Source of the DNA: Dactylosporangium aurantiacum
Lineage (GTDB): Bacteria > Actinomycetota > Actinomycetes > Mycobacteriales > Micromonosporaceae
Reading direction: 5' to 3'
DNA: 64,000 bases
Assembly: GCF_000716715.1 (NCBI RefSeq)
Contig: NZ_JNYJ01000016.1
Coordinates: 114,516-178,515 of the forward strand
Both the position numbers and the translations under genes were made by a program. Shown in pieces: positions 16,032 through 25,437 of this stretch; the first letter of the stretch is position 1, and every line of letters starts with the position of its first letter. Below the pieces are notes generated by a model. It saw only the letters and a list, made by a program, of their open reading frames with translations. It was not told the DNA's origin and did not search any database.

Positions 16032-19000
16032 ATGGCCCGGCTGACGGCGTTGTCGACCTACAGCATGTTGCTCATGCGCCGGTTCGAGGCGAGCGGTGAC
16101 CGTGCCGAGCTCGCGCACGCCGTCCGCGTCGCCCGGCAGGTACTGGCGGAGTGCGGCGAGGCGGATCCGGACCGGGGTGCCTACCTGTCGAACCTGGCGG
16201 TGCTGCTGCGGATGCGGTACCTGGCGGTGAGCGACCATGACGCCCTGCTGGAGGCGATCGCGGCGCTCACCGAGGCGCTGCGGCTCATGGCGGCGGATGA
16301 CCGTGACCGCGGCGCACTGCACGCCAATCTGGCGATGACGCTGCGGCTCAGCTACGAACGGTCCGGCGCGGTCGACACCCTCGAGGCCGCCGTCGGGCAT
16401 GCACGGGCCGGGCTCACGGCCTGCGATCCGCGGCACCCGCAGCGGGCCGCGATCCAGACCACCCTGGCCGCGCTGCTGCGCGCCCTCGCCGAACGCACCC
16501 ACGACGCCGCCACCTGCGAGGAGGGACTCAACCACGCCAGATCGGCCGTCGCACTCGACCCCGGTCACCGGCCGGCGCTGGTCGCGGCGTCGGCGCTGTG
16601 CCGGCTGCGGTACGGCCACACCGGCGACGAGGCCGACCTCGACGACGCGGTGGCCTTCGCCCGGGCCGCCGCCGAGGGAGTGGACCACCTCGACACCTCG
16701 TTCGTGGCGCTGCACAGCGAGCTCAGCACGGCACTGTTCGCGCGCTACGAACGCTTCGGCGACCCGGCGGACATCGACGGCGCGATCGACGCCGCGCGGG
16801 CCGCGGCGGCCGCCGGGACGCCGGGCCGGCACCACGCCGGCGGGGCCGCGACGAACCTCGCCGGAATGCTGCGGAGCCGCTTCGACGCCAGCGGCGACCT
16901 CGACGATCTCACCGAGGCGATCGAGCAGGGACGCGCGGCGCTGGCGACGCCGGCGGACCCGCCCGCCAGGGTCGCCGCGCTCACGAACCTCGCCTCCGGC
17001 CTGCAGACGCTGTTCGAACGCACCGGCGACCTCGGCCGCCTCGACGAGGCGATCGAGCTGCGGCGGGCAGCGCTCGACGTCGCGACGGCCCCGGGGCAGC
17101 TCACGGCCGTGCAGTCCGGGCTGGCCGCGGCGCTGCGGGCCCGGCACGAACGCAGCGGGGCGCTGACCGACCTCGACGACGCGATCACCGCCGGCACGGC
17201 CGCCGTCCGGGCCGCGGCGCACGATCCACGCGCGCAGGCCCGCCATCTCGCGAACCTCAGCGCGGCCTACCGGACCAGGTTCGAACGGGTGGGCGACCCG
17301 GACGACGCGCACCGCGCGGTCCAGACCGCCCGCCAGGCCGTCGACCAGACCCCGGGGGACGACCAGCACCTGCCCCGCCGGCGTTCCACGCTCGCGCTCG
17401 CGCTGTTGCGGAGCTTCACCCAGGAAGGCGACCTGCGCGACGTCGACGAGGCGATCACGCTCGGCCGCGCCGCGGTCGCGGACACGGCGCCCGGCCACCG
17501 GCTGCGCCCGCGGTTGCTGGGGAACATCGCCAACGCGCTGCGGGCCCGCTACGAACGCACCCGCGACCTGGCCGACCTGCACGAGGCGATCGCCGTCGCG
17601 CGGCAGGCGGTCGCCGCCACCCACGACGCCGACGCACGCCGCCCCCAGCGGTTGGCGAACCTCAGTGCCGCGCTGCTGCGCCGGTTCGAGGTGAGCCGGC
17701 AGCGCGTCGACATCGACGACGCCGTCGACGCCGCAACGGCCGCGGAACGCGGCACCCCGCCCGACCACCCCTCGCGACCGCTGTACCTCGCCGACCTGGG
17801 CCTCATGCTGTTGCGGCGGTACGAGGCGTACAACTCCCCGCCGGATCTGGAGACGTCCGTCCTCGCCTCGGTCGCCGCGATCACCGCGACCCCGCTCGAT
17901 CATCCGAATCGGCCCGGGTACCTGTCGAACCTGGTCCCCGCGCTCCTCGCGGTCGGCGCGCTGACCGGCGACGCGGGGCACCTCGACGAGGCGGTGCGGC
18001 TCGCCCGGGAGGCGGCGGCGGCTCCCCCGGGGTCCGCCGATCCCGGCGGCGTGCAGTTCAACCTCGGCACGGCGCTCGACAGCAGACACTCCCTGCACGG
18101 CGCCGAAGAGGACCGCCTCGGCGCGGTCGAGGCGTTCGCCGCCTGCGCGCGCCATGAGACGACCACACCGCTGGTCAGGGCCGTCGCGGCGGTCCGGCAG
18201 GGACGTCTCGGCGCGCGGACCGCGGACTGGCACGCCGCGGACTCGGCCTACGCGGACGCCATCGCCCTGCTGCCGCTCATCAGCGACCGGACGGGCGGTT
18301 GGGACAGCAGGCAGCACCAACTGGCCCAGCTCAACGGCCTCGGCAGCGACGCGGCGGCCGTGGCCCTGCACCTGGGCGACCCCGACCGCGCCGTCCTCCT
18401 CCTGGAGCAGGCCCGCGCGATCCTGATCGGCCAGTCCCTGGACAGCAGGGCCGACGTCCGGCAGCTCCACGAGACCCACCCGGACCTGGCGGCGGCATTC
18501 GAGCGGCTCCGCGCCGTCCTGAACGCCGACACCCGGCCGAGCAGCGAGTCCGACACCGACCTGCACGCCATGACCGATCCGGCGGCGTGGCGCCGCCGGG
18601 CGGCGACCGAGTTCCGTGCGGTCGTCGCCGCCATCCGCGGCATCACGCAGCACCGCGGGTTTCTCCGCCCGCCCGACATCGCGGACGTGCGCGGGTACGC
18701 CGTCGCCGGTCCGATCGTGATCGTCAACGTCTCGCAGCACCGCTGCGACGCGCTGCTGATCCGTCCGGACGACATCGTCGTCGTCCCGCTGCCGGACCTC
18801 GACCACCACGAGGTGGAGGACCGCGCCGCGGCCCTGCTGGCGGCGACCGCCGCGAACACCTGGACGACCAACGACACCGTCATCGACGTCCTCGGCTGGC
18901 TGTGGGACGCGGTCGCGGCGCCGGTGCTCGACGCGCTGGCGCTTCCGGCGGCCGGGACCGGCCCCCTGCCCCGACTCCGGTGGCTGCCGACCGGCGCGCT

Positions 19001-19727
19001 GAGCCTGCTGCCGTTGCACGCCGCGGGCCACTACTCGACGGCCGGCCCGGCACGCAGCATGCTGGATCTGGCCGTCTCCTCGTATCTGGTCACCCTCCGC
19101 GGACTCGACCCGTCGCGGACGCCGGCGGCCGACCCCGACGGCGATCCGCTCGTCGTCGGGATGGCGTCGACTCCCGGACTGTCCCCACTGCCACGGGCCC
19201 ACGACGAGGCGCGCCTGGTGAGCAACCACCTCCGGGACCGGACCGGTCCGCTCCTGGACGCCGCAGCCACCCGCGGTGCCGTCGCCGACCGGCTCGACCG
19301 GGCCCGCCAGGCCCACTTCGCCTGTCACGCGCGCACGGACATCGACGACCCGTCGGCAAGCGCGCTGCTGCTCGCCGACGGTCCGTTGTTCGTACGGGAC
19401 GTCATCGCCGGACCGGCGGCCGACCGGAAGCTGGCGTTCCTCTCCGCGTGCACCACCGCGGTGACCTCGGCCCGGTTCCTCGACGAGGCGCTGCATGTCG
19501 TGGCCGCCTTCCACCTGGCCGGGTTCCGGTGCGTCATCGGCAGCCTCTGGCTCGTCGACGACGCGGTCTCCTACGACGTGGCTCAGGTCGTGTACGCGGC
19601 GCTCGACCAGGAGGCGGATCCGGCGCGGGCGCTGCACAGCGCGGTGTCGGTGTTGCGCTCGCGGTACCCTGCGAGCCCGTCGCTGTGGGCCGGATACCTC
19701 CACAGCGGCGACGCGTCACCGAGCTGA
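16032..19727 (+). CDS. TPR-CHAT caspase-like protease
   Basis: A 1231-residue protein. About 770 residues of tandem helical repeats carry the recurring pattern RFExSGDxxDLDEAIxxAR, which marks degenerate TPRs. A C-terminal CHAT peptidase domain follows (about 850-1231). The catalytic dyad is visible as His1099 in HFACHA and Cys1140 in LSACTT, followed by VVAAFHLAGFRCVIGSLWLVDD, the typical post-Cys helix and strand. CHAT proteases are caspase relatives used in bacterial defence and programmed death (for example with gasdermins or type III-E CRISPR). No gasdermin or other obvious substrate is adjacent. The beta-propeller gene downstream is on the opposite strand. Confidence 0.9.
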   Translation: MARLTALSTYSMLLMRRFEASGDRAELAHAVRVARQVLAECGEADPDRGAYLSNLAVLLRMRYLAVSDHDALLEAIAALTEALRLMAADDRDRGALHANLAMTLRLSYERSGAVDTLEAAVGHARAGLTACDPRHPQRAAIQTTLAALLRALAERTHDAATCEEGLNHARSAVALDPGHRPALVAASALCRLRYGHTGDEADLDDAVAFARAAAEGVDHLDTSFVALHSELSTALFARYERFGDPADIDGAIDAARAAAAAGTPGRHHAGGAATNLAGMLRSRFDASGDLDDLTEAIEQGRAALATPADPPARVAALTNLASGLQTLFERTGDLGRLDEAIELRRAALDVATAPGQLTAVQSGLAAALRARHERSGALTDLDDAITAGTAAVRAAAHDPRAQARHLANLSAAYRTRFERVGDPDDAHRAVQTARQAVDQTPGDDQHLPRRRSTLALALLRSFTQEGDLRDVDEAITLGRAAVADTAPGHRLRPRLLGNIANALRARYERTRDLADLHEAIAVARQAVAATHDADARRPQRLANLSAALLRRFEVSRQRVDIDDAVDAATAAERGTPPDHPSRPLYLADLGLMLLRRYEAYNSPPDLETSVLASVAAITATPLDHPNRPGYLSNLVPALLAVGALTGDAGHLDEAVRLAREAAAAPPGSADPGGVQFNLGTALDSRHSLHGAEEDRLGAVEAFAACARHETTTPLVRAVAAVRQGRLGARTADWHAADSAYADAIALLPLISDRTGGWDSRQHQLAQLNGLGSDAAAVALHLGDPDRAVLLLEQARAILIGQSLDSRADVRQLHETHPDLAAAFERLRAVLNADTRPSSESDTDLHAMTDPAAWRRRAATEFRAVVAAIRGITQHRGFLRPPDIADVRGYAVAGPIVIVNVSQHRCDALLIRPDDIVVVPLPDLDHHEVEDRAAALLAATAANTWTTNDTVIDVLGWLWDAVAAPVLDALALPAAGTGPLPRLRWLPTGALSLLPLHAAGHYSTAGPARSMLDLAVSSYLVTLRGLDPSRTPAADPDGDPLVVGMASTPGLSPLPRAHDEARLVSNHLRDRTGPLLDAAATRGAVADRLDRARQAHFACHARTDIDDPSASALLLADGPLFVRDVIAGPAADRKLAFLSACTTAVTSARFLDEALHVVAAFHLAGFRCVIGSLWLVDDAVSYDVAQVVYAALDQEADPARALHSAVSVLRSRYPASPSLWAGYLHSGDASPS

Positions 19728-19735
19728 ACGGCGCC

Positions 19736-20716
19736 TCACCCGTGCTGCGGTGCGCGGCCGGCCAGCGGGTGCACCGACCGCAGCGGCACGGGGTGTGCGC
19801 CGATCCCGCCCGCGGGGTCGGCGACGTACAGCCGGTCGGCGGCGACCGCGACCGCGAGCGGCGGCTCCGGCAGCGTGACGACGTGCCGGGCCGCGCCGCT
19901 GAGCAGGTCCCACACGGTGAGCGCGGTCCCGGCCGCCGCGGCCAGCACCGCACGGCCGTGCAGGACGCCGGCCGCGGGCGCGGTCAGGTCCGCGGCCGGC
20001 CGCGGCAGCGCCGGGCCCACCGGCCGGCCCAGGGCCAGGTCCAGGACGCGGTAGTCCTGCCAGTCGGCCTTGACCAGCAGCGCGGGGCGCCGGCCGAGGG
20101 GCCACGGCCCCCAGCGGTACCCGCGCACGAACACCGGCGGGGCGACCGGCCGGCCGGTGACCGCGTCCCACAGCCAGCAGCGCCAGTCGGTCCGCGGCGT
20201 GTCGTCGCGGGGCTCCAGCCACGCGTACGTGCGGCCGCCGACCGCGACGAGCTCCTCCACCTGCCAGCCGTCCGGCGCGGTCCACGGCGGCCGCAGCCGC
20301 GCGCCGGTCCTCAGGTGGTGGTAGTGGACGCGGCGCCAGTCGCTGCTGAGCACCGCCGGCCGGCCGGACACCACGCCCGGCGCCACGGTGTGGACGCCGT
20401 CGCCGTCCGGTTCGAACCGGCCGGTCAGGACCGGGCCGTCGAGGGTGAGCCGGTGGACGGTGTAGTCGGAGCCCCGGCCGCGGACGATCGAGTACGCCTC
20501 GCCGTGCGCCACGACCGTCGACAGGTGCGCGTCCGGGTGGGAGAAGCTCCAGTCGTACGGCATCGGCCACCCGCCGAGCAGCCGGCCCGTGTCCGCCTCG
20601 TGCAGCGTGCAGACGGTGGACTGCTCCACGGTGCTGAACATGCCCGCGACGGCGGCGACCCCACCGACCGCGACCGTCCGCAGGGCGCCGAAGTCCCACC
20701 TGCGCACGCCCCGCAT
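19736..20716 (-). CDS. WD40/beta-propeller-like protein
   Basis: A 326-residue, Trp- and Gly-rich, cytoplasmic protein. It has repeated blade-like segments ending in WDxxTGRPV/LDLALGRPV/WDLLSGAAR, with alternating hydrophobic strands about 40-45 residues apart. That is consistent with a six- or seven-bladed propeller of the WD40 type, a protein-interaction scaffold. There is no signal peptide and no enzyme motif. It is convergent with the CHAT protease (8 nt gap) and divergent from the MFS gene. Propeller proteins often partner STAND or CHAT modules, but no direct link is shown here. Confidence 0.65.
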   Translation of the reverse strand: MRGVRRWDFGALRTVAVGGVAAVAGMFSTVEQSTVCTLHEADTGRLLGGWPMPYDWSFSHPDAHLSTVVAHGEAYSIVRGRGSDYTVHRLTLDGPVLTGRFEPDGDGVHTVAPGVVSGRPAVLSSDWRRVHYHHLRTGARLRPPWTAPDGWQVEELVAVGGRTYAWLEPRDDTPRTDWRCWLWDAVTGRPVAPPVFVRGYRWGPWPLGRRPALLVKADWQDYRVLDLALGRPVGPALPRPAADLTAPAAGVLHGRAVLAAAAGTALTVWDLLSGAARHVVTLPEPPLAVAVAADRLYVADPAGGIGAHPVPLRSVHPLAGRAPQHG

Positions 20717-20732
20717 CGTACGGCCACGCTCC

Positions 20733-20742
20733 TCTAATTAGA
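20733..20742. promoter_or_regulatory. AT-rich palindrome between the propeller and MFS_3 genes
   Basis: TCTAATTAGA, a perfect 10-bp palindrome, is the only AT-rich patch in the 91-nt divergent spacer. It is a candidate -10 region or operator serving both genes. Confidence 0.4.
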
Positions 20743-20807
20743 CTGCCCGTCGTGGCCTCCTCGGCGGTGCGGCTCCTGCCGCGCGGACCAGCTCGGCGGG
20801 GTCCGGC

Positions 20808-22046
20808 GTGAGAGGGCACCGGCTGCTGGCGGACATCCGGCCGCTGCGTGAGTCGCCCGAGTACCGCCGGCTCTGGGTGAGCTCAGCGCTCTCCTCGATC
20901 GGCGGGCAGATGACCACCTTCGCGGTGGCGCTGCAGGTGTTCCAGATCTCCGGGTCGTCCGCGGCGGTGGGCGCGGTCGGCATCGTCACCGCCGTCCCCG
21001 CGATCACCGTCGGGCTCGCCAGCGGCGTGCTGGTCGACTCGGTGGACCGCCGCCGGCTCGTGCTGGTCACCAGCACGGTGCTGGCCATGGTGTCGGCCGG
21101 GTACGCCGCGCAGGCCCTCGCCGGCAACACCGCGTTGTGGCCGCTGTACCTGCTGGCCGCGGTGGGCGGCGCTATCAATGCGGTCAACGCGCCGGCCCGG
21201 CGCACGTTCATGCCGCGCCTGCTGCGGCGTGAGCTGGTGCCCGCCGGAGCCGCCCTGACGATGCTGTCCGGCTACTCCGCCATGATCGCCGGGCCGGCGC
21301 TCGCGGGTGTCGTGGCCGCGGCGGCGGGTCTGAAGGTCTGCTATCTCGTCGACGCGATCAGTTACGGCGCCGCCCTGTACGGCGTGTTCCGGCTGCCGCC
21401 GATGCGGCCGGACGGCACAGTGTCCCGGCGCAGCCTGGCCGCGGCCTTCGAGGGTGTGGCGTTCGTCGTGCGCGACCCGGCGCTGCGCGGCGCCATGCTC
21501 GCCGACCTGAGCGCCACCGTGCTCGCCATGCCGGTCTCCTTGTTCCCGGCCGTCAACGCCGATCGGTTCGGCGGGTCACCCCACACACTGGGCCTGCTCA
21601 GCGCCGCGGTCGCGGTCGGCGGGGTGCTCGGTTCGGCGCTGTCCGGTCCGGTCGGCGGCGTGGCCCGCCCCGGCCGGGCCATGCTCATCACCGGCGCGGT
21701 CTGGGGCTTGGCCGTCGCCGGGTTCGGTGCCGTGCACGGGCTGGCCGCGTCGCTGGCGCTGCTCGCCGTCGCCGGTGCCGCCGACATGCTCTGCGTGGTC
21801 TTCCGGACCACGATCGTCCAACTCGCCACGCCGGACGCGATGCGTGGCCGCGCCGGCGCCGCCGAATACGTGGTCGGGGCGGCGTTGCCACAGGTGGGCA
21901 ACTTCCGCGCCGGCCTGGTCGCGGCCGCATCGACACCGCAGCTCAGCGCGATCACGGGAGGGCTGGCGGCGGTGGTGGGAGCCGGCCTGATCGCGGCCAG
22001 ACTGCCGGCCTTCGTGGCCTACCGGCACGTCGACCGTACGCCGTGA
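20808..22046 (+). CDS. MFS transporter, EntS-like (MFS_3)
   Basis: A 412-residue transporter with about 12 hydrophobic segments and the MFS motif A-like VLVDSVDRRRLVL after helix 2. The N-terminus RPLRESPEYRRLWVSSALSSIGGQMT is typical of the enterobactin-exporter-like MFS_3 group. It probably exports a small molecule (siderophore or drug) by proton antiport. The start is the GTG at 20808. The stop codon lies inside the first copy of a perfect 24-bp tandem duplication (22029-22076). Confidence 0.85.
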   Translation: MRGHRLLADIRPLRESPEYRRLWVSSALSSIGGQMTTFAVALQVFQISGSSAAVGAVGIVTAVPAITVGLASGVLVDSVDRRRLVLVTSTVLAMVSAGYAAQALAGNTALWPLYLLAAVGGAINAVNAPARRTFMPRLLRRELVPAGAALTMLSGYSAMIAGPALAGVVAAAAGLKVCYLVDAISYGAALYGVFRLPPMRPDGTVSRRSLAAAFEGVAFVVRDPALRGAMLADLSATVLAMPVSLFPAVNADRFGGSPHTLGLLSAAVAVGGVLGSALSGPVGGVARPGRAMLITGAVWGLAVAGFGAVHGLAASLALLAVAGAADMLCVVFRTTIVQLATPDAMRGRAGAAEYVVGAALPQVGNFRAGLVAAASTPQLSAITGGLAAVVGAGLIAARLPAFVAYRHVDRTP

Positions 22047-22076
22047 GGCAATGTCGACCGTACGCCGTGAGGCAAT
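22029..22076. repeat. Perfect 24-bp tandem duplication at the end of the MFS_3 gene
   Basis: The 24-nt unit GTCGACCGTACGCCGTGAGG plus CAAT occurs twice in a row with no mismatch. The first copy contains the TGA stop of the transporter (22044-22046), so the second copy is untranslated. It looks like a recent slippage event. Confidence 0.95.
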
Positions 22077-22169
22077 ACGGGACCCGCAACGGGCGGGCTG
22101 CACCGGGGCCCGCCCGCCGGGCGTGGACACCAGGACGTACACCGTGGTCCACCGGCTGCGGCCGGCGGC

Positions 22170-22874
22170 TCAGCGGGTGGTGACGTCCGGCTCCAGCAGG
22201 GCCAGCCGGAACGCCTCGTGGTCCCCGCCGAGCCCGCGGCGCACGACGGCGGCGGCCCTGGCCCGCAGCCGGCGCACCCACCGGCGGTGCGCCCGCCGCC
22301 ACAGCCAGGTCTGCCCGGCGGCCGCGCCGGCGAACAGCGCCAGCCAGCCGGCCGCGCCCCACATCGTCGTGCCCGCCGCCGCCACGGCGCTGCCGGCGCC
22401 CTCGGGGCGGGGCAGCAGGTCCGGCAGTACGATCGCCATCCAGAACTGCACGGCCAGGCCGCAGAGGAAGACCGCCGGGACGGTGAACCACTCCGACGAC
22501 ATCTCGGCGAGCTGTGCCGGGGCGCCCGGTGGCAGGCGCTTCGCCTCGGCGTCGTGGGCCTGCCGGAAGTCGGGGTCGCCGACGAGGTCGTCGAACTGGC
22601 CGATGCGCCGGGCGAGCCTGGTGAGCGGGTGCTGGTCGTCGCCGGCCCGGGCGCGGTGCAGGGCGGCCCGTGCGGTCACCGCCACGTCGTCGCGGTCGCT
22701 CGCGTAGGCCAGCAGCACCGCCCGGTAGAAGCCACCCGGCCGCCGGCCGTCGCGCAACGCCTGCCGGGCCGGGCTGGTGGAGCGCCACCAGCTGACCGCG
22801 AGGGCGAGGTTCGCGACGGCGAACGCGACGGCCGCGCCGATCTGGAAGCCGCTGACACTGAACACCTGGTCCAT
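22170..22874 (-). CDS. Membrane protein of unknown function
   Basis: A 234-residue protein starting at an ATG at 22874; an ATG 12 codons upstream (22910) is an alternative. One hydrophobic helix lies near the N-terminus (FQIGAAVAFAVANLALAVSW). A charged cytoplasmic stretch of about 90 residues follows, then two helices (AVFLCGLAVQFWMAIVL and WGAAGWLALFAGAAAGQTWL) and an Arg-rich tail. No family was recognised. It is divergent from the SGNH hydrolase gene. Confidence 0.65.
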   Translation of the reverse strand: MDQVFSVSGFQIGAAVAFAVANLALAVSWWRSTSPARQALRDGRRPGGFYRAVLLAYASDRDDVAVTARAALHRARAGDDQHPLTRLARRIGQFDDLVGDPDFRQAHDAEAKRLPPGAPAQLAEMSSEWFTVPAVFLCGLAVQFWMAIVLPDLLPRPEGAGSAVAAAGTTMWGAAGWLALFAGAAAGQTWLWRRAHRRWVRRLRARAAAVVRRGLGGDHEAFRLALLEPDVTTR

Positions 22875-22960
22875 GCCATATATCGTCCAGCATCGAATCC
22901 AGTTGGTCACGACCGGACGCCGCCGCGACCGGCGGTGATCGACTCAGTATCGTCGGGTTC

Positions 22961-23704
22961 ATGCGGTACGTGGCGATCGGCGACAGTTTCAGTGAGGGCA
23001 TGGGCGACGAGCGGGCGGACGGCACCCCGCGTGGGTGGGCCGACCTGGTCGCGGCCGCGCTGGGCGCCGCGGACCCGCGGTGGCAGTACGCGAACCTGGC
23101 GATCCGGGGGCGGCTGCTCGAGCCGATCGTGACCGCGCAGTTGGACGCCGCGCTGGCGTTGTCGCCGCCGCCGACGCTGCTCTCGCTCAACGGCGGCGGG
23201 AACGACATGATGCGCCGGGGCGCGGACCTGTCGCGCCTCGTGCGGCTCATCGAAGGGGCGGTCGACCGCTGCGAGGCGGCCGGGGTGCGCCTCATGGTGC
23301 TCAGCGGCGCCGACCCGTCGGACCACCTGCCGCTCGGGCGCGTGCTGCGCCGCCGTGCCGAGCAGCTCACGGAGGCGGTGCGGGAGCTGACGACCCGCCG
23401 CGGCGTGCTGTTCGTCGACTGCTTCGGCGACGTGGAGCTGCGCCGGCCCGGGTACTGGTCGGCGGACCGGCTGCACCTCAACGCCGCCGGCCACCGGCGG
23501 GTCGCCGGGCTCGTGCTGGCCGCCCTGGAGGTCGCCGACGCCGAGCACCGGCTCGACGAGGGGGCGGCCGTGTCGCGCGGGCTGCTCGTCCAGGCGCAGT
23601 ACTACCGCCAGCACGTCCTGCCGTGGGTGCTGCGCCGGGTCCGCGGCCGCTCGTCCGGCGACGGCCGCGCCGCGAAGTACCCGGCCTGGACCACCGTGTC
23701 CTGA
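22961..23704 (+). CDS. SGNH/GDSL-family hydrolase
   Basis: A 247-residue protein. Block I GDSFSEGMGDE starts at residue 7 (nucleophile Ser), block III NGGGND holds the oxyanion Asn, and the C-terminal DRLHLNAAGH supplies the Asp-x-x-His. There is no signal peptide, so it is a cytoplasmic esterase or lipase of the SGNH class. After the catalytic core there is a tail of about 60 residues ending in a basic stretch. It is convergent with the Gfo/Idh/MocA gene across a strong hairpin (23718-23748). Confidence 0.88.
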   Translation: MRYVAIGDSFSEGMGDERADGTPRGWADLVAAALGAADPRWQYANLAIRGRLLEPIVTAQLDAALALSPPPTLLSLNGGGNDMMRRGADLSRLVRLIEGAVDRCEAAGVRLMVLSGADPSDHLPLGRVLRRRAEQLTEAVRELTTRRGVLFVDCFGDVELRRPGYWSADRLHLNAAGHRRVAGLVLAALEVADAEHRLDEGAAVSRGLLVQAQYYRQHVLPWVLRRVRGRSSGDGRAAKYPAWTTVS

Positions 23705-23717
23705 GGCGGCCGGCACG

Positions 23718-23748
23718 GCGTCGCCCGGCCCGAGGGCCCGGGCGACGC
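23718..23748. terminator. Bidirectional hairpin terminator between convergent genes
   Basis: A perfect 11-bp inverted repeat (GCGTCGCCCGG / CCGGGCGACGC) with a 9-nt loop fills the gap between the SGNH hydrolase stop (23704) and the oxidoreductase stop (23750). It has no T-tract, as is usual in very GC-rich actinomycetes. Confidence 0.7.
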
Positions 23749-23749
23749 C

Positions 23750-24835
23750 TCAGGTCAGCGGCACCGGCGCCGGGACCGTGCACGTGCTGGTCACCGGCAC
23801 CGCGGCGCCGGTGACGGCGGCCGTGTGCAGGCACTCGATGACGTCCAGCACGTGGTACGCGAGCTCCGCGCTCGCCCGGGGCGGGGCGCCGGCGCGCAGG
23901 GCGTCGGCGAGGTCGGCGACGCCGATGCCGCGGCCCCCGTCGCGGTAGCCGGCCCGCTGCGGCAGCCGCGTCCAGTGCGCGCCGCCGGCGTCGGTGCACA
24001 GGTCCACCGGGCCGTCGAAGTGGTTCGGGTCGGGGACGCTGAGGGTGCCGGCCGTGCCGTACACCTCGATGTGCGGCAGCCGGCCGGCCCACACGTCGAA
24101 GCTCATCATCAGCGTGGTCAGCGCACCGCCGGCGTGTTCCAGCACGCCCGTCTGGTGGGTGGGCACGTGCACCGGGAAGACCGTGCCGGCGCGGGGCCCG
24201 TCGCCGATCGTGCGGGTCGGTCGCGGGGTCGAGGCCAGGCCGGTGACGCGGCGGACCGGGCCGAGCAGGGTGACGAGCGCGGTGACGTAGTACGGGCCCA
24301 TGTCCAGCAGCGGACCGCCGCCCGGCTGGTAGTAGAACTCCGGGTCGGGGTGCCAGCGTTCGTGGCCCGGGGTGACCATGAACGCGGTCGCGGCGACCGG
24401 CGCGCCGATCTCGCCGGCGTCCAGGGCGGCGCGGGCGGTCTGGACGCCGGTGCCGAGGACGGTGTCGGGCGCGCAACCGACGGTGCGGCCGGCGGCCGCC
24501 GCGGCGGCCAGCACGGTGCGGGCCTCGGCGGTGGACGCGGCGAGGGGCTTCTCGCCGTAGACGTGCCGGCCGGCGGCGAGGGCGGCCAGCGCCACGTCCG
24601 CGTGCGCCTGCGGCACGGTGAGGTTCACCACCAGGTCGACGTCGTCGCCGGTCAGCAGCTCGGTGACGGGCACGGCCCGGACGCCGGCGTAGTCCGCGGC
24701 CAGGGCCTGCGCCCGGCCGTCGGCGAGGTCGGCGACCCGGGTCAGGCGGACGCCGGGCAGGCGGGTCAGGGTGGCGGCGTACTGCCGGCTGATCTTGCCG
24801 GCGCCGACGATGCCGACGGTCAGCGGCTCGCCCAC
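23750..24835 (-). CDS. Gfo/Idh/MocA-family oxidoreductase
   Basis: A 361-residue NAD(P)-dependent dehydrogenase. The N-terminal Rossmann motif is VGIVGAGKISRQYA. The GEKPLAAS motif holding the conserved Lys lies around residue 93, and the C-terminal sugar-binding half contains GGGPLLDMGPYYV. The start is a GTG at 24835 that overlaps the upstream ThuA gene by 16 nt. The pair ThuA + Gfo/Idh/MocA is a common sugar-catabolic unit (compare trehalose/disaccharide utilisation ThuAB), so the substrate is probably a sugar or inositol-like polyol. Confidence 0.87.
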   Translation of the reverse strand: MGEPLTVGIVGAGKISRQYAATLTRLPGVRLTRVADLADGRAQALAADYAGVRAVPVTELLTGDDVDLVVNLTVPQAHADVALAALAAGRHVYGEKPLAASTAEARTVLAAAAAAGRTVGCAPDTVLGTGVQTARAALDAGEIGAPVAATAFMVTPGHERWHPDPEFYYQPGGGPLLDMGPYYVTALVTLLGPVRRVTGLASTPRPTRTIGDGPRAGTVFPVHVPTHQTGVLEHAGGALTTLMMSFDVWAGRLPHIEVYGTAGTLSVPDPNHFDGPVDLCTDAGGAHWTRLPQRAGYRDGGRGIGVADLADALRAGAPPRASAELAYHVLDVIECLHTAAVTGAAVPVTSTCTVPAPVPLT

Positions 24836-25437
24836 GCCAGCCCCCGCATGATGATCTCGTCGTGCTCGGCGACCTCGAGGTCCTTGAGCTCGTGGCCGAC
24901 GGTGGTGACGAAGACCCGGCCGGCGCCGTAGCGGGTGGTCCACACGACCGGGACGGCCACGGCGTCCACGACGGTCACGGCGTGGACCTCGATCGCGGGG
25001 TCGACGTGCACCTGGTAGCGCTCGGTGTGCACGGTGAACGGCGCGATGCCGGCCACCACCGGGTGGGTGCCGACCGGGGTCACCTCGTAGGTGACGAAGT
25101 CGGCCGGGTGGTGCACGAACTGCCCGCCGGTGACGCGCTGGTAGTCCGGCGAGCCGCGGAACGAGTCGACGATCCCGCCGTGCCAACCGGCGAGCCCGGT
25201 GCCGGCCCGCACCGCGGCGGCGAGCCCGTCGACCTGCGCCTCGGTCGCCGTGCCCATCGTCCAGCAGTGCACGACGAGGTCGGCGCGGCCCATCAGGCCG
25301 GCGTCGAGGTAGGTGTCCAGGGACTCCGACGTGACGACCTCGTGACCGAGGCCGCGCAGCCTGCTCACATACCGGTCGGTGGCCTCGACGGGCCGGTGGC
25401 CCTCCCAACCGCCACGCACCACGACGACGACGCTCAC
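24820..25437 (-). CDS. ThuA-like domain protein
   Basis: A 205-residue protein with the ThuA signatures GLAGWHGG (about 90-97), DYQRVTGGQFVHHP and VWTTRYGAGRVFVTTVGHE, the glutamine-amidotransferase-like fold. ThuA proteins take part in oxidation of disaccharides to 3-keto derivatives with a Gfo-type partner, which is the next gene here. The start is the GTG at 25437 (V-S-V-V-V-V-V), giving the usual family length. Longer in-frame extensions run into unrelated sequence. Confidence 0.85.
   Translation of the reverse strand: MSVVVVVRGGWEGHRPVEATDRYVSRLRGLGHEVVTSESLDTYLDAGLMGRADLVVHCWTMGTATEAQVDGLAAAVRAGTGLAGWHGGIVDSFRGSPDYQRVTGGQFVHHPADFVTYEVTPVGTHPVVAGIAPFTVHTERYQVHVDPAIEVHAVTVVDAVAVPVVWTTRYGAGRVFVTTVGHELKDLEVAEHDEIIMRGLAWASR

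Noticed and set aside
15996..19703. A 1235-residue antisense frame opposite the CHAT gene
   Set aside because: Arg/Gly/Val-rich low-complexity translation typical of the opposite strand of GC-rich TPR genes; the plus-strand frame has clear TPR and CHAT motifs.
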